Source: Flavobacterium sp. (GTDB lineage Bacteria > Bacteroidota > Bacteroidia > Flavobacteriales > Flavobacteriaceae). Taken from it: DNA of 64,000 nt. The notes under the pieces are model-generated. The model saw nothing but the letters and a program-made list of their open reading frames with translations, searched no databases and had not been told where the DNA came from. This document shows, one piece after another, positions 7,489 to 15,903 of the stretch. Position numbers and translations under genes: made by a program. The stretch is from the NCBI RefSeq assembly GCF_017744675.1, contig NZ_JAGIAV010000001.1:186001-250000 (forward strand), read 5' to 3'. Position 1 is the first letter of the stretch. Every line of letters begins with the position of its first letter.

Positions 7489-9774
7489 CTATCGAATAAT
7501 CATTACTTTCTTAACTTTAGTTTCTCCTCCGTCTTGCGCAGAAATAAAAACCATATAAACTCCAGAAGCTACTTTATATTTACCAAAAGCGGTAGTATCC
7601 CACTCGATTGTTCCTCCAGAGGAAGTTATTTCGTAAACCAAATTTCCTTCAATATCAGTGATTTTAACATTGGCTTTATCAATTAATCCAGCAACTTTCA
7701 CTGTTCCGTTGTAATTTGGACGAACTGGATTTGGGTAGACATATACATTATTCAAATCATCATTTGGTTCTGTTGCTATTCCGCCAAACGATACCAATCC
7801 TTTGTTGGTTGCAATAAACACTTCTCCTGTTTTCGGATTTATCTTAACATCATTTACATAATTGCTCGGCAATGGCGAATTGTTTATCGTGAAATGATAT
7901 TTTGTTTCCTGACCATTTGGTGAAACCATAAAAATGCCAGAATCGGCAGTTCCTATCCATTTATTGTTTGCTCCGTCAACTGCAATTGAAGTAATAAACT
8001 GTTCATATAATAATTCTTGAGCCAAATCGTCTTCGGTTATAATAATCGGATTGGCTTTTAACTGACTTTCTGTTTGAAAACTCGAAATATTAGACAAAAC
8101 CCTTAAACCTTTTGTTGTTCCTATCCATAGCTGATTTTTTGTATCTAGAGCTATCGCCCTAACATCTGCAATTGGCAAATTACCGGCATCAACACCAAAA
8201 GTCATTTTCTTGAATGTATTAGTACTTTCATTAAATCCGACAACTCCACTTTTAAAAGTTCCAATCCATTTTACATTATTTCGATCTATAGCTATACTTG
8301 AATAGTTATCTTTTTCTGCATCGTCTAAGATCGAAGTCATCTCATAACTCCCCCACTGCCCGTTTGTTTTTAGTACTTTCAATCCGTTATTGATTCGGCT
8401 ATTGGTTACCCAAAGATTGCCAGATTTATCAAAAGCAGTTGCATTAATTCGAACGTCTATATAATTTGGTCCTTCTGTAGAAATGGATTCCAAACCGCTA
8501 TTTTTTTCATTATACAAAAGAGTTGGAACCTCATTTTGAATTTTTAATAGCCCAGAGAAGAAAGAACTGGCATAAACCTGTTTTTCATTATTTGGATTTA
8601 TACAGATTCTAGTTGTTGATTTTGCATCAAAAACATTAGAATAAGGAACATTCAGCCATCCAGAAGCATTAAATCGGCTAACTCCGTAACTGTCTAATGG
8701 ATACGGATTATACGAAACGTCATAATCGCCATAAACTGCCCACAAAGTATTTGCCCCAGCATCTATAGAAAAAATATTATTGCGAACTGGACCGCTAGGC
8801 GTGCTATTTTCGAAAGCAGAAACATTACTTAAAGTAGAAACAAACAATCCTTTTTCTTTTGTTCCAATAAAAATCTGATTCCCTACTACGGTTGCACAGC
8901 TAAAATTTAAAGTATTGTCCAAAACCTGACTATTTGTAATCTGGCGATTGAGCACCATCTGATTATTATACACATAAACAGTATTTGGAGTTGTAACAAA
9001 TAAATTATGATTTTTTGCTCTTGTGTCAACAGTCGCTTGAGGCAGTTGCAAAAAGCCTACAAAAGTATTTGAATTAAATCTATGAATGTATCCTGTACTA
9101 TTTATTGCAATAAGTTCTGTATCGAGAGTCTCAACACTAGACCAATCGCCTGCATTTACAACCGACCATTGTTTGTAATCAATAAGATTGCCATTTGCAC
9201 TATCTGCTTTTCTTATACCGCTTGATGTTGCTGCAAAAATAAATCCGTTAAACAATGCGGTTTGCTTTACGCTTATTTCGACTCCATTATCACCAATAAA
9301 ATACGTGTCTCCAAATTGAGACGTTTTAAGATTAAACTGAACAATTCCGAAATCGCAAGACACATATACCAAACCATTATTTTCCATGAAATGATTGATC
9401 TTTTTCGTATTTGCTGGCAGTTGCTTATTAATTATATCTACTACTTTAAGAATACTTCCATCGAGTTCATTTATTAAAATCATCAAACCATTTTCGTAAC
9501 CGATTATTGTTTTTTTGAATGCTTCGCTATAATAAACTGCCGAAATGGTCTGGCCTGAAAGTCCGTCAACTGTAGTAGTCGATTTGAGGATATTTGTAGT
9601 TGTATTTTTTGAAAACAAGGCATTTTCTGAAGCGGCGTAGACAGTCGTTGCCGATTCGGATATATCTTTTATTTCGTTAAATGAAAAATATCCCTGCCAA
9701 GACAATTTGCTTTGCGCTCCACAAAGCTGAATGAGAAGTAAAAATAAACCGCAGAAAAATATTTTTTTCATCAT
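7489..9774 (-). CDS. porZ: PorZ-like type IX secretion protein (two beta-propellers plus sorting domain)
   Basis: About 761 residues: a signal peptide (MMKKIFFCGLF, ending LCGAQS), two beta-propeller regions made of two-component-regulator-type repeats (motifs such as NNKWIGTADSGI, NQLWIGTTKGL, VKWIGTFKSGV), and a C-terminal type A sorting domain starting at YPNPVRPNYNG and ending VKKVMIIR. Size, domain order and location next to recO match PorZ. In Porphyromonas gingivalis PorZ works in the surface attachment complex of the type IX system, delivering A-LPS for anchoring of cargo. I chose the ATG at 9774 since the signal peptide begins there; an upstream ATG at 9795 adds seven residues. A plain propeller-containing cargo protein is the alternative. 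Confidence 0.75.
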   Translation of the reverse strand: MMKKIFFCGLFLLLIQLCGAQSKLSWQGYFSFNEIKDISESATTVYAASENALFSKNTTTNILKSTTTVDGLSGQTISAVYYSEAFKKTIIGYENGLMILINELDGSILKVVDIINKQLPANTKKINHFMENNGLVYVSCDFGIVQFNLKTSQFGDTYFIGDNGVEISVKQTALFNGFIFAATSSGIRKADSANGNLIDYKQWSVVNAGDWSSVETLDTELIAINSTGYIHRFNSNTFVGFLQLPQATVDTRAKNHNLFVTTPNTVYVYNNQMVLNRQITNSQVLDNTLNFSCATVVGNQIFIGTKEKGLFVSTLSNVSAFENSTPSGPVRNNIFSIDAGANTLWAVYGDYDVSYNPYPLDSYGVSRFNASGWLNVPYSNVFDAKSTTRICINPNNEKQVYASSFFSGLLKIQNEVPTLLYNEKNSGLESISTEGPNYIDVRINATAFDKSGNLWVTNSRINNGLKVLKTNGQWGSYEMTSILDDAEKDNYSSIAIDRNNVKWIGTFKSGVVGFNESTNTFKKMTFGVDAGNLPIADVRAIALDTKNQLWIGTTKGLRVLSNISSFQTESQLKANPIIITEDDLAQELLYEQFITSIAVDGANNKWIGTADSGIFMVSPNGQETKYHFTINNSPLPSNYVNDVKINPKTGEVFIATNKGLVSFGGIATEPNDDLNNVYVYPNPVRPNYNGTVKVAGLIDKANVKITDIEGNLVYEITSSGGTIEWDTTAFGKYKVASGVYMVFISAQDGGETKVKKVMIIR

Positions 9775-9836
9775 TTCATATATTCGAATAGACAAATATA
9801 CTACAAACGGGATTTTATTTAATTTTTAGTCTAAAT

Positions 9837-9873
9837 AAAATACCCCCGATATCTTTTGAAGATAACGAGGGCA
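9837..9873 (-). terminator. Intrinsic terminator of gdhA
   Basis: A stem with GC-rich base (CCCTCG paired with TGGGGG-like arm; 9842-9854 with 9860-9873) with a small loop, followed on the minus strand by a T-rich tail. It lies 24 bases after the gdhA stop and before porZ. Confidence 0.75.
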
Positions 9874-9896
9874 TTTTTAATTGTTGCAGCCAAATT

Positions 9897-11240
9897 TTAA
9901 ACTACACCTTGTGCAAGCATAGCATCGGCAACTTTTACAAATCCTGCAATGTTAGCTCCTTTTACATAGTTAACATATCCGTCTTCTTCTGCACCGTATT
10001 TTTTACATTGGTTATGAATTCCAACCATGATATCTTTCAATCTTAAGTCTACTTCTTCGCTAGTCCAATTTAAACGGATAGAGTTTTGAGTCATTTCTAA
10101 TCCAGAAGCAGCAACTCCTCCAGCATTAGCCGCTTTTCCAGGAGCAAATAACACTTTATTATCTAAGAAAAGTTTAATAGCATCTAAAGTAGAAGGCATG
10201 TTTGCAGCTTCAGTTACACATAAAACGCCATTATCAATTAACTTCTTAGCATCATCTCCGTTCAATTCGTTTTGAGTAGCACATGGAATAGCGATGTCTA
10301 CTTTTACTTCCCAAGGGCTTTTTCCTTTATGGAAAATAGCATTTGGATATTTCTCCAAATATCTTTCTGCTCTGTTATCTCCAGTAGCTCTCATTTCAAC
10401 CATATGGTCGATTTTTTCTCCAGAAATACCTTCTTCGTCATAAATGTATCCGTCAGGACCAGAAATAGTAACTACTTTACCTCCTAATTCATTTACTTTT
10501 AAAGCAACACCCCAAGCCACGTTTCCGAATCCTGAAATAGCCACTTTTTTTCCTTTAATTTCATGACCAATTGTACGAAGCATTTGATCTGTAAAGTAAA
10601 CTACTCCATATCCTGTTGCTTCTGGTCTAATTAATGAACCTCCGTAAGCCAAACCTTTTCCAGTTAAAACTCCTGTAAATTCATTTCTAATTCTTTTGTA
10701 TTGCCCGAATAAGTAACCAATTTCTCTAGCTCCTACACCAATATCTCCAGCAGGAACGTCAAGATCTGGACCAATATGACGGCATAATTCTGTCATGAAT
10801 GACTGGCAGAAACGCATAATTTCAGCATCTGATTTTCCTTCTGGGTCAAAATCAGAACCTCCTTTTCCACCTCCCATAGGAAGTGTTGTCAAACTATTTT
10901 TGAATACTTGCTCAAAAGCCAAGAATTTTAAAACAGACAGGTTTACTGAATGGTGAAATCTAATTCCTCCTTTGTAAGGTCCAATTGCAGAGTTCATTTG
11001 AATTCTGAAACCTCTGTTAACGATAATTTCTCCTTTATCGTCTACCCACGGAACTCTAAAAATGATAGAACGTTCTGGTTCTGCAATTCTTAAAAGCAGA
11101 TTTTTTCCATCGTATTTTTTACGCTCTGCTATAAACGGGATAACTGTTTCAGCAAATTCTCTAACAGCTTGAAGAAATTCTGGCTCGTTTGGATTTTTTG
11201 ACTCAATTAGAGCCATAAATTCATTTATTTTTTGTTCCAT
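9897..11240 (-). CDS. gdhA: NADP-type glutamate dehydrogenase
   Basis: A 447-residue hexameric-type enzyme that makes glutamate from 2-oxoglutarate and ammonia. The family signature LPMGGGKGGSDFDP contains the catalytic lysine at about 126; the substrate-binding region GPYKGGIRFH (88-97) and the nucleotide-binding SGFGNVAWG motif follow. Length and the PMGGGKGG sequence fit the NADP-dependent biosynthetic class. A TATCTTTG -7 element (minus strand, 11340-11333) lies about 95 bases upstream, and a perfect palindrome AAAACGTTTT at 11311-11320 sits just downstream of it, a likely operator. The transcript ends at the terminator at 9837-9873. Confidence 0.96.
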   Translation of the reverse strand: MEQKINEFMALIESKNPNEPEFLQAVREFAETVIPFIAERKKYDGKNLLLRIAEPERSIIFRVPWVDDKGEIIVNRGFRIQMNSAIGPYKGGIRFHHSVNLSVLKFLAFEQVFKNSLTTLPMGGGKGGSDFDPEGKSDAEIMRFCQSFMTELCRHIGPDLDVPAGDIGVGAREIGYLFGQYKRIRNEFTGVLTGKGLAYGGSLIRPEATGYGVVYFTDQMLRTIGHEIKGKKVAISGFGNVAWGVALKVNELGGKVVTISGPDGYIYDEEGISGEKIDHMVEMRATGDNRAERYLEKYPNAIFHKGKSPWEVKVDIAIPCATQNELNGDDAKKLIDNGVLCVTEAANMPSTLDAIKLFLDNKVLFAPGKAANAGGVAASGLEMTQNSIRLNWTSEEVDLRLKDIMVGIHNQCKKYGAEEDGYVNYVKGANIAGFVKVADAMLAQGVV

Positions 11241-11310
11241 CTTTGAAATAAATTTTTCAGATAATTTAGATTTAGTTTTCGTTCTTATAAACTAAGAAAT
11301 CATGTTTAAG

Positions 11311-11323
11311 AAAACGTTTTCGT
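11311..11323. promoter_or_regulatory. Candidate LacI-type operator in front of gdhA
   Basis: AAAACGTTTTCGT contains a perfect 10-bp palindrome centred on CG, the form typical of LacI/GalR-family operators. It lies just after the putative transcription start of gdhA. The identical 13-mer occurs upstream of pgi at 47870-47882. The regulator is not in the window. Confidence 0.35.
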
Positions 11324-11513
11324 TTTAACAGACAAAGATATAGCAAATAATGATTCGATGTTACATTTTTCACTTTTTTGAAACGATTTGTGTTTTTTTC
11401 AAGCATTCCAAAAAAACACATTTTACATGTAGGTGTTTACATGCAAATTACCTTTTAAAAGTTAGTAAATTAAGTATTTTGATACTTATTTTTCAATACA
11501 GCGATTTAATATT

Positions 11514-11542
11514 TTGAATCGATTATGTTTTTTATATATTTG
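11514..11542 (+). promoter_or_regulatory. Bacteroidota-type promoter for the gene at 11567
   Basis: TTG at 11514-11516 (-33) and TATATTTG at 11535-11542 (-7) are separated by 18 bases, a full match to TTG-N17-23-TAnnTTTG. Expected transcription start is near 11548, about 20 bases before the ATG. Confidence 0.65.
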
Positions 11543-11566
11543 CCGTGATTTGTAAGCCCCCAAAAA

Positions 11567-12358
11567 ATGTCTAAACCCCTATTTATCACATTACTTGCCT
11601 TATTCGGCATAACAAGTGCTGTATCAGCTCAAGGATTAGCTCAAGAGATCGGAATCTACGCCGGCCCCGTTACATTACAATCTGATTTTGGTGAAAGACA
11701 TAACTTTGACACCAACGTAGGAAACACTGGTTTTGGTGTCGGAATTATGCACTTTATTAACTTCTCTGCCAATAACAATAGAGAAAATTATTTCACAGAA
11801 CATTTTAAAGTTAGAACTGATCTATCTTTTAGCAGAACTACTTTAAAACATTTTGGACAATGGGTCGAACATAAGCCGAATGGTCTATTTGCACAGCAAT
11901 TAAAAAACATGCACGCAAGTTCTAGCATATTAGGTTTAGGAGCTCAGTTCGAATTTTCTCCTTTTATGAAAATTCACGACTTCGAAAACTCAGTTGGTAG
12001 CCTTAGTCCGTATGGAGCTGTAGGGTTTCAGGCAAGCTATTATTCAGCAAAAGTTGGATCACATTTAGGAGACATTACACTTCCTGCTAATACTCCAGGA
12101 AAGTACTTAACTCCATCTGATGGACGAGCACATGGTTTTTCTACAGAAACAGGTATAGCTTTATCTGCAACAGCGGCTATCGGAGTTCATTACAAATTAA
12201 CTACCATGAGTGATTTAATGTTTGAAACTCGTTTCCAGATGTATAGCACAGATTGGATTGACGGATTAAACCCAAATAAAGATATTTACAAAGAAAACAA
12301 ATCTAACGATTGGCAGGTTTGGTTTAACTTTGGATACATCTACTACTTAGAATTTTAA
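11567..12358 (+). CDS. Outer-membrane beta-barrel protein, probably the THC0290_0291 family
   Basis: A 263-residue protein with a signal peptide (cleavage near VSAQG) and alternating hydrophobic strands ending in YIYYLEF, an aromatic C-terminus typical of outer-membrane barrels. The sequence resembles small flavobacterial outer-membrane proteins often found beside gdhA and sometimes mislabelled as glutamate dehydrogenase; I believe this is the THC0290_0291 family, but the name is from memory of the pattern. It is divergent from gdhA, has a strong promoter (11514-11542) and a bidirectional terminator. The substrate or role is unknown. Confidence 0.7.
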   Translation: MSKPLFITLLALFGITSAVSAQGLAQEIGIYAGPVTLQSDFGERHNFDTNVGNTGFGVGIMHFINFSANNNRENYFTEHFKVRTDLSFSRTTLKHFGQWVEHKPNGLFAQQLKNMHASSSILGLGAQFEFSPFMKIHDFENSVGSLSPYGAVGFQASYYSAKVGSHLGDITLPANTPGKYLTPSDGRAHGFSTETGIALSATAAIGVHYKLTTMSDLMFETRFQMYSTDWIDGLNPNKDIYKENKSNDWQVWFNFGYIYYLEF

Positions 12359-12376
12359 ATCTAAAATATTACCAAA

Positions 12377-12425
12377 TAAAAAATCCCAAATTCCAAAACT
12401 ATTAATTGGAATTTGGGATTTTTTT
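12377..12425. terminator. Bidirectional terminator between the barrel gene and cystathionine gamma-synthase
   Basis: A perfect 16-bp stem (12381-12396 with 12406-12421) flanked by A and T runs serves both converging genes. Its arm is built from the words TTGGAATTTGGGA, which reappear in spacers near 25.7 and 31.0 kb. Confidence 0.85.
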
Positions 12426-12441
12426 ATTGGAATTTCTTTCG

Positions 12442-13584
12442 TTAAGAAAGAGCTTGTTCTAAATCTGCAATTAAATCTTCTGCATCTTCAATACCAACGC
12501 TTAATCTAACTAAATCATCAGTAATACCAACTTCTGCTCTTTTATCTGCAGGAATAGAAGCGTGTGTCATTAAAGCAGGATGATTAGCTAATGATTCTAC
12601 TCCACCAAGAGATTCAGCCAATGTAAACACTTTCAGTTTTTCTAAAAATGCAATAGAATCTTCTTTTTTACCTGATTTAAAATCGAAAGAAACCATTCCT
12701 CCAAAAGCTTTCATTTGCTTTTTAGCAATTTCGTGAAACGGATGATTCTTTAAACCTGGATAATAAACGGTTTTAATTTTAGGATGATTACTCAAGTATT
12801 CAACCACTTTTTCCCCATTTTCGCAATGTCTTTGAACCCTTAAAGCCAAAGTTTTAATTCCTCTCAAAACCAAAAAACTATCCATTGGCCCAAGAGTTGC
12901 TCCTGTTGCAAATTGCTGAAAATGCAATTGTTCGCCAAGTGCAGTATCTTTTACAATTAATGCTCCTGCAATAACATCAGAATGTCCTCCTAAATATTTT
13001 GTTGCCGAGTGCATTACGATGTCTGCTCCTAAATCTAAAGGTTTTTGTAAATAAGGAGTTGCAAAAGTATTGTCTACTGCAAGAAGAATTTTTTTCTCCT
13101 GAGTAATTTTAGCTATTTCCTGAATGTCTGCCAATTTCATTAACGGATTGGTCGGAGTTTCTACCCAGATTAACTTTGTATTTTCGTTGATTAAACTTTT
13201 CAGTTTTTCGATATTCGTCATATCAACAAAATGAAATTTAATACCCGAATCTTTATAAACGCGAGAAAACATTCTGTATGTTCCGCCATACAAATCATCC
13301 ATTGCAATGATTTCGTCTCCAGCTTTAAAAGATCTTAAAACACAATCTGTTGCTGCAAGACCAGACGAAAATGCCAATCCGCGAGTTCCGTTTTCAATAC
13401 TTGCCAGCGCTTCTTCCAAAGCCGTACGAGTTGGGTTTGAAGCTCTACTGTATTCGTAATCTGCCAAAGGTTTCCCTGGACTTGTTTGCACAAATGTTGA
13501 AGTCTGGTACACTGCCGGCATAACAGCTCCTGTACTTGGATCATGATGCTGTCCTCCGTGAATAACTTTTGTATTGAATTTCAT
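12442..13584 (-). CDS. metB: Cystathionine gamma-synthase (Cys/Met PLP enzyme)
   Basis: A 380-residue member of the Cys/Met metabolism PLP family. The PLP lysine is K196 in SATKYLGG (193-200); AFSSGLAA (71-78) and DNTFATP (171-177) are also family signatures. These enzymes join or split cystathionine in methionine/cysteine interconversion. The sequence is closest in style to MetB of Bacteroidota, but gamma-synthase and gamma-lyase cannot be told apart with certainty by eye. I chose the ATG at 13584; an upstream in-frame ATG at 13620 would add a non-conserved, lysine- and tyrosine-rich tail. No other sulfur genes are adjacent. Confidence 0.88.
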   Translation of the reverse strand: MKFNTKVIHGGQHHDPSTGAVMPAVYQTSTFVQTSPGKPLADYEYSRASNPTRTALEEALASIENGTRGLAFSSGLAATDCVLRSFKAGDEIIAMDDLYGGTYRMFSRVYKDSGIKFHFVDMTNIEKLKSLINENTKLIWVETPTNPLMKLADIQEIAKITQEKKILLAVDNTFATPYLQKPLDLGADIVMHSATKYLGGHSDVIAGALIVKDTALGEQLHFQQFATGATLGPMDSFLVLRGIKTLALRVQRHCENGEKVVEYLSNHPKIKTVYYPGLKNHPFHEIAKKQMKAFGGMVSFDFKSGKKEDSIAFLEKLKVFTLAESLGGVESLANHPALMTHASIPADKRAEVGITDDLVRLSVGIEDAEDLIADLEQALS

Positions 13585-13658
13585 ATAGTTATAAATTTTA
13601 ATTTCTAAATTCTTGTACAAATTTACCGCTTAATTTATTTTATCGCGACACAACTTCT

Positions 13659-13666
13659 TACCTTTG
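13659..13666 (+). promoter_or_regulatory. Candidate -7 element of the DUF3298 lipoprotein gene
   Basis: TACCTTTG matches TAnnTTTG and lies 22 bases before the ATG at 13689. No TTG is seen at the proper distance, so the promoter is only half supported. Confidence 0.4.
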
Positions 13667-13688
13667 TAGATAATTAACACTTTTTGAT

Positions 13689-14432
13689 ATGAAAAATTAC
13701 TTATTTATAATCTTTTTGTGTTTGATTTTTACAAGTTGCAAAAAAGAGCTTTCATTTGAGAATGAAACGTTTGAAGAAAAATCTACTGTGCCTTGCACAA
13801 AAGACTGTCCAAAAATCTCAATTAAAGTCCCCATTGCTAAAAATGTTAAAGTAACGTCAGACAGCATCAATAAAAAAGTCTTTGCTGTAATTAAAGAGAT
13901 GGTATTTTTTGAAGAAGATTCGGTAAAAGTTGATGATTACAGATCATTGGCAAAATCTTTTATTACTTCATACCAAGAAATGCATCAAAAATTCCCAAAC
14001 GACACTTTTGGTTGGGAAGCTAAAATAGTTGGAAACGTTGAGTTCGAATCGGATCAGGTTCTAAACCTTAAAATTGACCATTATACTTTTACAGGAGGCG
14101 CTCATGGCTATCAAGGCTATCGTTCTTTATTATTCGATAAAAAAACAGGAAAAACTATCTTCAATAAACAGCTATTTAAAAACGAAAAAGAGTTTAAAGC
14201 TTTCGCTGAAAAAACATTCCGATCCAAATATAAAATTCCAGAAAGGGCCAATATCAATGCTACAGGTTTAATGTTTGAAAACGATACATTTCAACTTCCT
14301 CAAAATATCTTTTACACCTCTGCAGGCTTGCTTTTATATTACAACTCATATGAAGCGGCATCGTACGCAGACGGTCCAAAAGAATTATTATTTCCATACG
14401 AAGAAGTAAAGAAATATTTGAATTTTCAATAG
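13689..14432 (+). CDS. Lipoprotein with DUF4163 and DUF3298 domains
   Basis: A 247-residue protein with a lipoprotein signal (FTSC, C17). The body has a DUF4163-like N-terminal part (KISIKVPIAKNVKVTSDSINKKV) and a DUF3298/RsiV-like C-terminal part (YTFTGGAHGYQGYRSLLFDKKTGKTI). RsiV-type domains are known as an anti-sigma factor and lysozyme-binding fold in Firmicutes, but stand-alone lipoprotein versions in Bacteroidota have no proven role. It is monocistronic and followed by the palindromic repeat at 14472-14549. Confidence 0.8.
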   Translation: MKNYLFIIFLCLIFTSCKKELSFENETFEEKSTVPCTKDCPKISIKVPIAKNVKVTSDSINKKVFAVIKEMVFFEEDSVKVDDYRSLAKSFITSYQEMHQKFPNDTFGWEAKIVGNVEFESDQVLNLKIDHYTFTGGAHGYQGYRSLLFDKKTGKTIFNKQLFKNEKEFKAFAEKTFRSKYKIPERANINATGLMFENDTFQLPQNIFYTSAGLLLYYNSYEAASYADGPKELLFPYEEVKKYLNFQ

Positions 14433-14471
14433 AAAAAATAAATTAAGCCATTTAATTTGACCCCTGTATAT

Positions 14472-14549
14472 CGTAGAGACGCACTGCAGTGCGTCTAACA
14501 CAATCTTTGTCGATATGCTGGACGTAGACGCACTGCAGTGCGTCTCTAC
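14472..14549. repeat. Palindromic repeat element, two inverted copies
   Basis: A perfect 20-bp palindrome (AGACGCACTGCAGTGCGTCT) occurs at 14477-14496 and again at 14526-14545, with 29 bases between. The right unit plus adjoining bases (about 14509-14549) is repeated in opposite orientation at 32894-32936 with only a few differences. This is a REP/MITE-like dispersed element; it could form strong hairpins in RNA and may also act as a terminator between the converging genes. Confidence 0.85.
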
Positions 14550-14596
14550 ATAAAAAAACTCAGAATCTTAGCGTCTCAGCAACTCAGAACCTTAGG

Positions 14597-15742
14597 TTAC
14601 TGCACATCATACTTCATCTTACGCAAAACCCTCAATGCTTCTTTAAAAGAAGAATACACATTTTTATAAGGTTTCAAAAGCAATTTTGCATCAATTAGTT
14701 TTTGTCTGGCATCTTCAAAACCATTCAAATAACAAATCATAAAAGTAGAAGGCAGATTTTCCAGATCTTTCATTTCTCGATCAGATAAAGAAATCTCTTT
14801 CTCCAATTTCCGAAGCAGTACAATATTGGAGTTATAAATATGATGAAGCATTTTTCTATTGAATTCTGGCGGCTGAAAAAGCATCTGACGGTCGATTTTA
14901 TAATAACCGTTGTCAAAGAAATGAATGGTTTGCTCTTCTAACGGATAATAACTCGTTTTGTCATTTAATCCTAGCGGAACATATTCTGTAATGGTAAAAG
15001 TATCATCGTTATATTCGATCGTAACCACATCTTGAGCTGAATAAAAAAGCTTGATCTGTTCGTTGATTAATTCGATATCAACTCTTGAGAGAAAGGTTTT
15101 ATCTCGCATTTTTTTGGGTACACCTGCCCAGCAAATCACAAATAATTCTTTGAAAACGCGATATTTCGGAGACATATCTTTATGCCTGAAATTCATAAAA
15201 TCGATAACGCCGTCTAAAGTATACTGAATGCTGTTTCGAGAGCTATTCTCAATTCCGATTACTGTTTCTGTATTCTGATTGTTTTTTTCAATTTCCTCGT
15301 GTTCTTCCAGAGGGATTGAATTACTGCCACGTCTTATAAAAACACTGTTGGCCAAAATGGTATGGATTCCTTTTTTAAAGTAAGAGATTTTACTTTTCGG
15401 CTTTATCGTAACCAAACCGATTACTTTGTCTTTTGGAAGATTGGGAAAAGGAACGTTTTCGTACTGAATTTTTGGAGGATTTTCTAAAAAAGCATTAACC
15501 AGATTCTGAATTCGGCTATCATCAAAAAAGTCGTCGCCTACAATTTCATTGTCTTGATCTTCTACTCCAACCACGATATATGAATTGTTATTCGGGTTAG
15601 AATTGGATAATGCACAAATGTGTTTTAGAAATTTGCCTTTCCCTTCTCGCGAATGAAGATTCAATTGCCTTTTCTTATCATAAAAACTGCTTTCGTCATT
15701 ATGAGCGAGGAGATTTTTAATTAAAAGGCGCTTATTAATCAT
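14597..15742 (-). CDS. AlbA_2 / Schlafen-like ATP-binding domain protein
   Basis: A 381-residue protein. The N-terminal third contains the AlbA_2 (Schlafen AlbA) pattern: SREGKGKFLKHICALSNS, then YIVVGVEDQDNEIVGDDFF, an IQNLVN helix and VFIRRGSNS. The rest is helical and not recognised. AlbA_2 proteins are putative nucleic-acid-binding proteins or ATPases; some act as transcription regulators and some in defence. The sequence has no obvious partner nearby. It is followed by the repeat element at 14472-14549 and preceded by a word-repeat spacer (15743-15903). Confidence 0.75.
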   Translation of the reverse strand: MINKRLLIKNLLAHNDESSFYDKKRQLNLHSREGKGKFLKHICALSNSNPNNNSYIVVGVEDQDNEIVGDDFFDDSRIQNLVNAFLENPPKIQYENVPFPNLPKDKVIGLVTIKPKSKISYFKKGIHTILANSVFIRRGSNSIPLEEHEEIEKNNQNTETVIGIENSSRNSIQYTLDGVIDFMNFRHKDMSPKYRVFKELFVICWAGVPKKMRDKTFLSRVDIELINEQIKLFYSAQDVVTIEYNDDTFTITEYVPLGLNDKTSYYPLEEQTIHFFDNGYYKIDRQMLFQPPEFNRKMLHHIYNSNIVLLRKLEKEISLSDREMKDLENLPSTFMICYLNGFEDARQKLIDAKLLLKPYKNVYSSFKEALRVLRKMKYDVQ

Positions 15743-15903
15743 CTTCTTTTAGACTTACTTAGAAAATTAGAATTTTAGACCAACTTAGAATATCAACTCA
15801 GCAACTAAATTCTTTTTAGATTTTAGACTTCTTAGATTTATGATTTTCAGATTCCTAAGATAATCTAAAGATCTAACTTCTAAGAAGTCTAATGCTCTAA
15901 TTT
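15743..15903. repeat. Word-repeat spacer (TTAGA / CTAAG words)
   Basis: The 161 bases between two minus-strand genes are built almost entirely of the words TTTTAGAC, CTTAGA, TCTAA and AAGTCTAA in both orientations, forming an imperfect inverted repeat. No gene is seen. Confidence 0.6.

Larger units (their letters stand above)
11241..11566. promoter_or_regulatory. Divergent promoter region between gdhA and the outer-membrane protein gene
   Basis: This 326-base gap holds no gene. On the minus strand it has TATCTTTG (11340-11333) for gdhA, followed downstream by the palindrome AAAACGTTTT (11311-11320). On the plus strand it has a complete Bacteroidota promoter for the gene at 11567. The remainder is AT-rich with no further signal seen. 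Confidence 0.55.
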
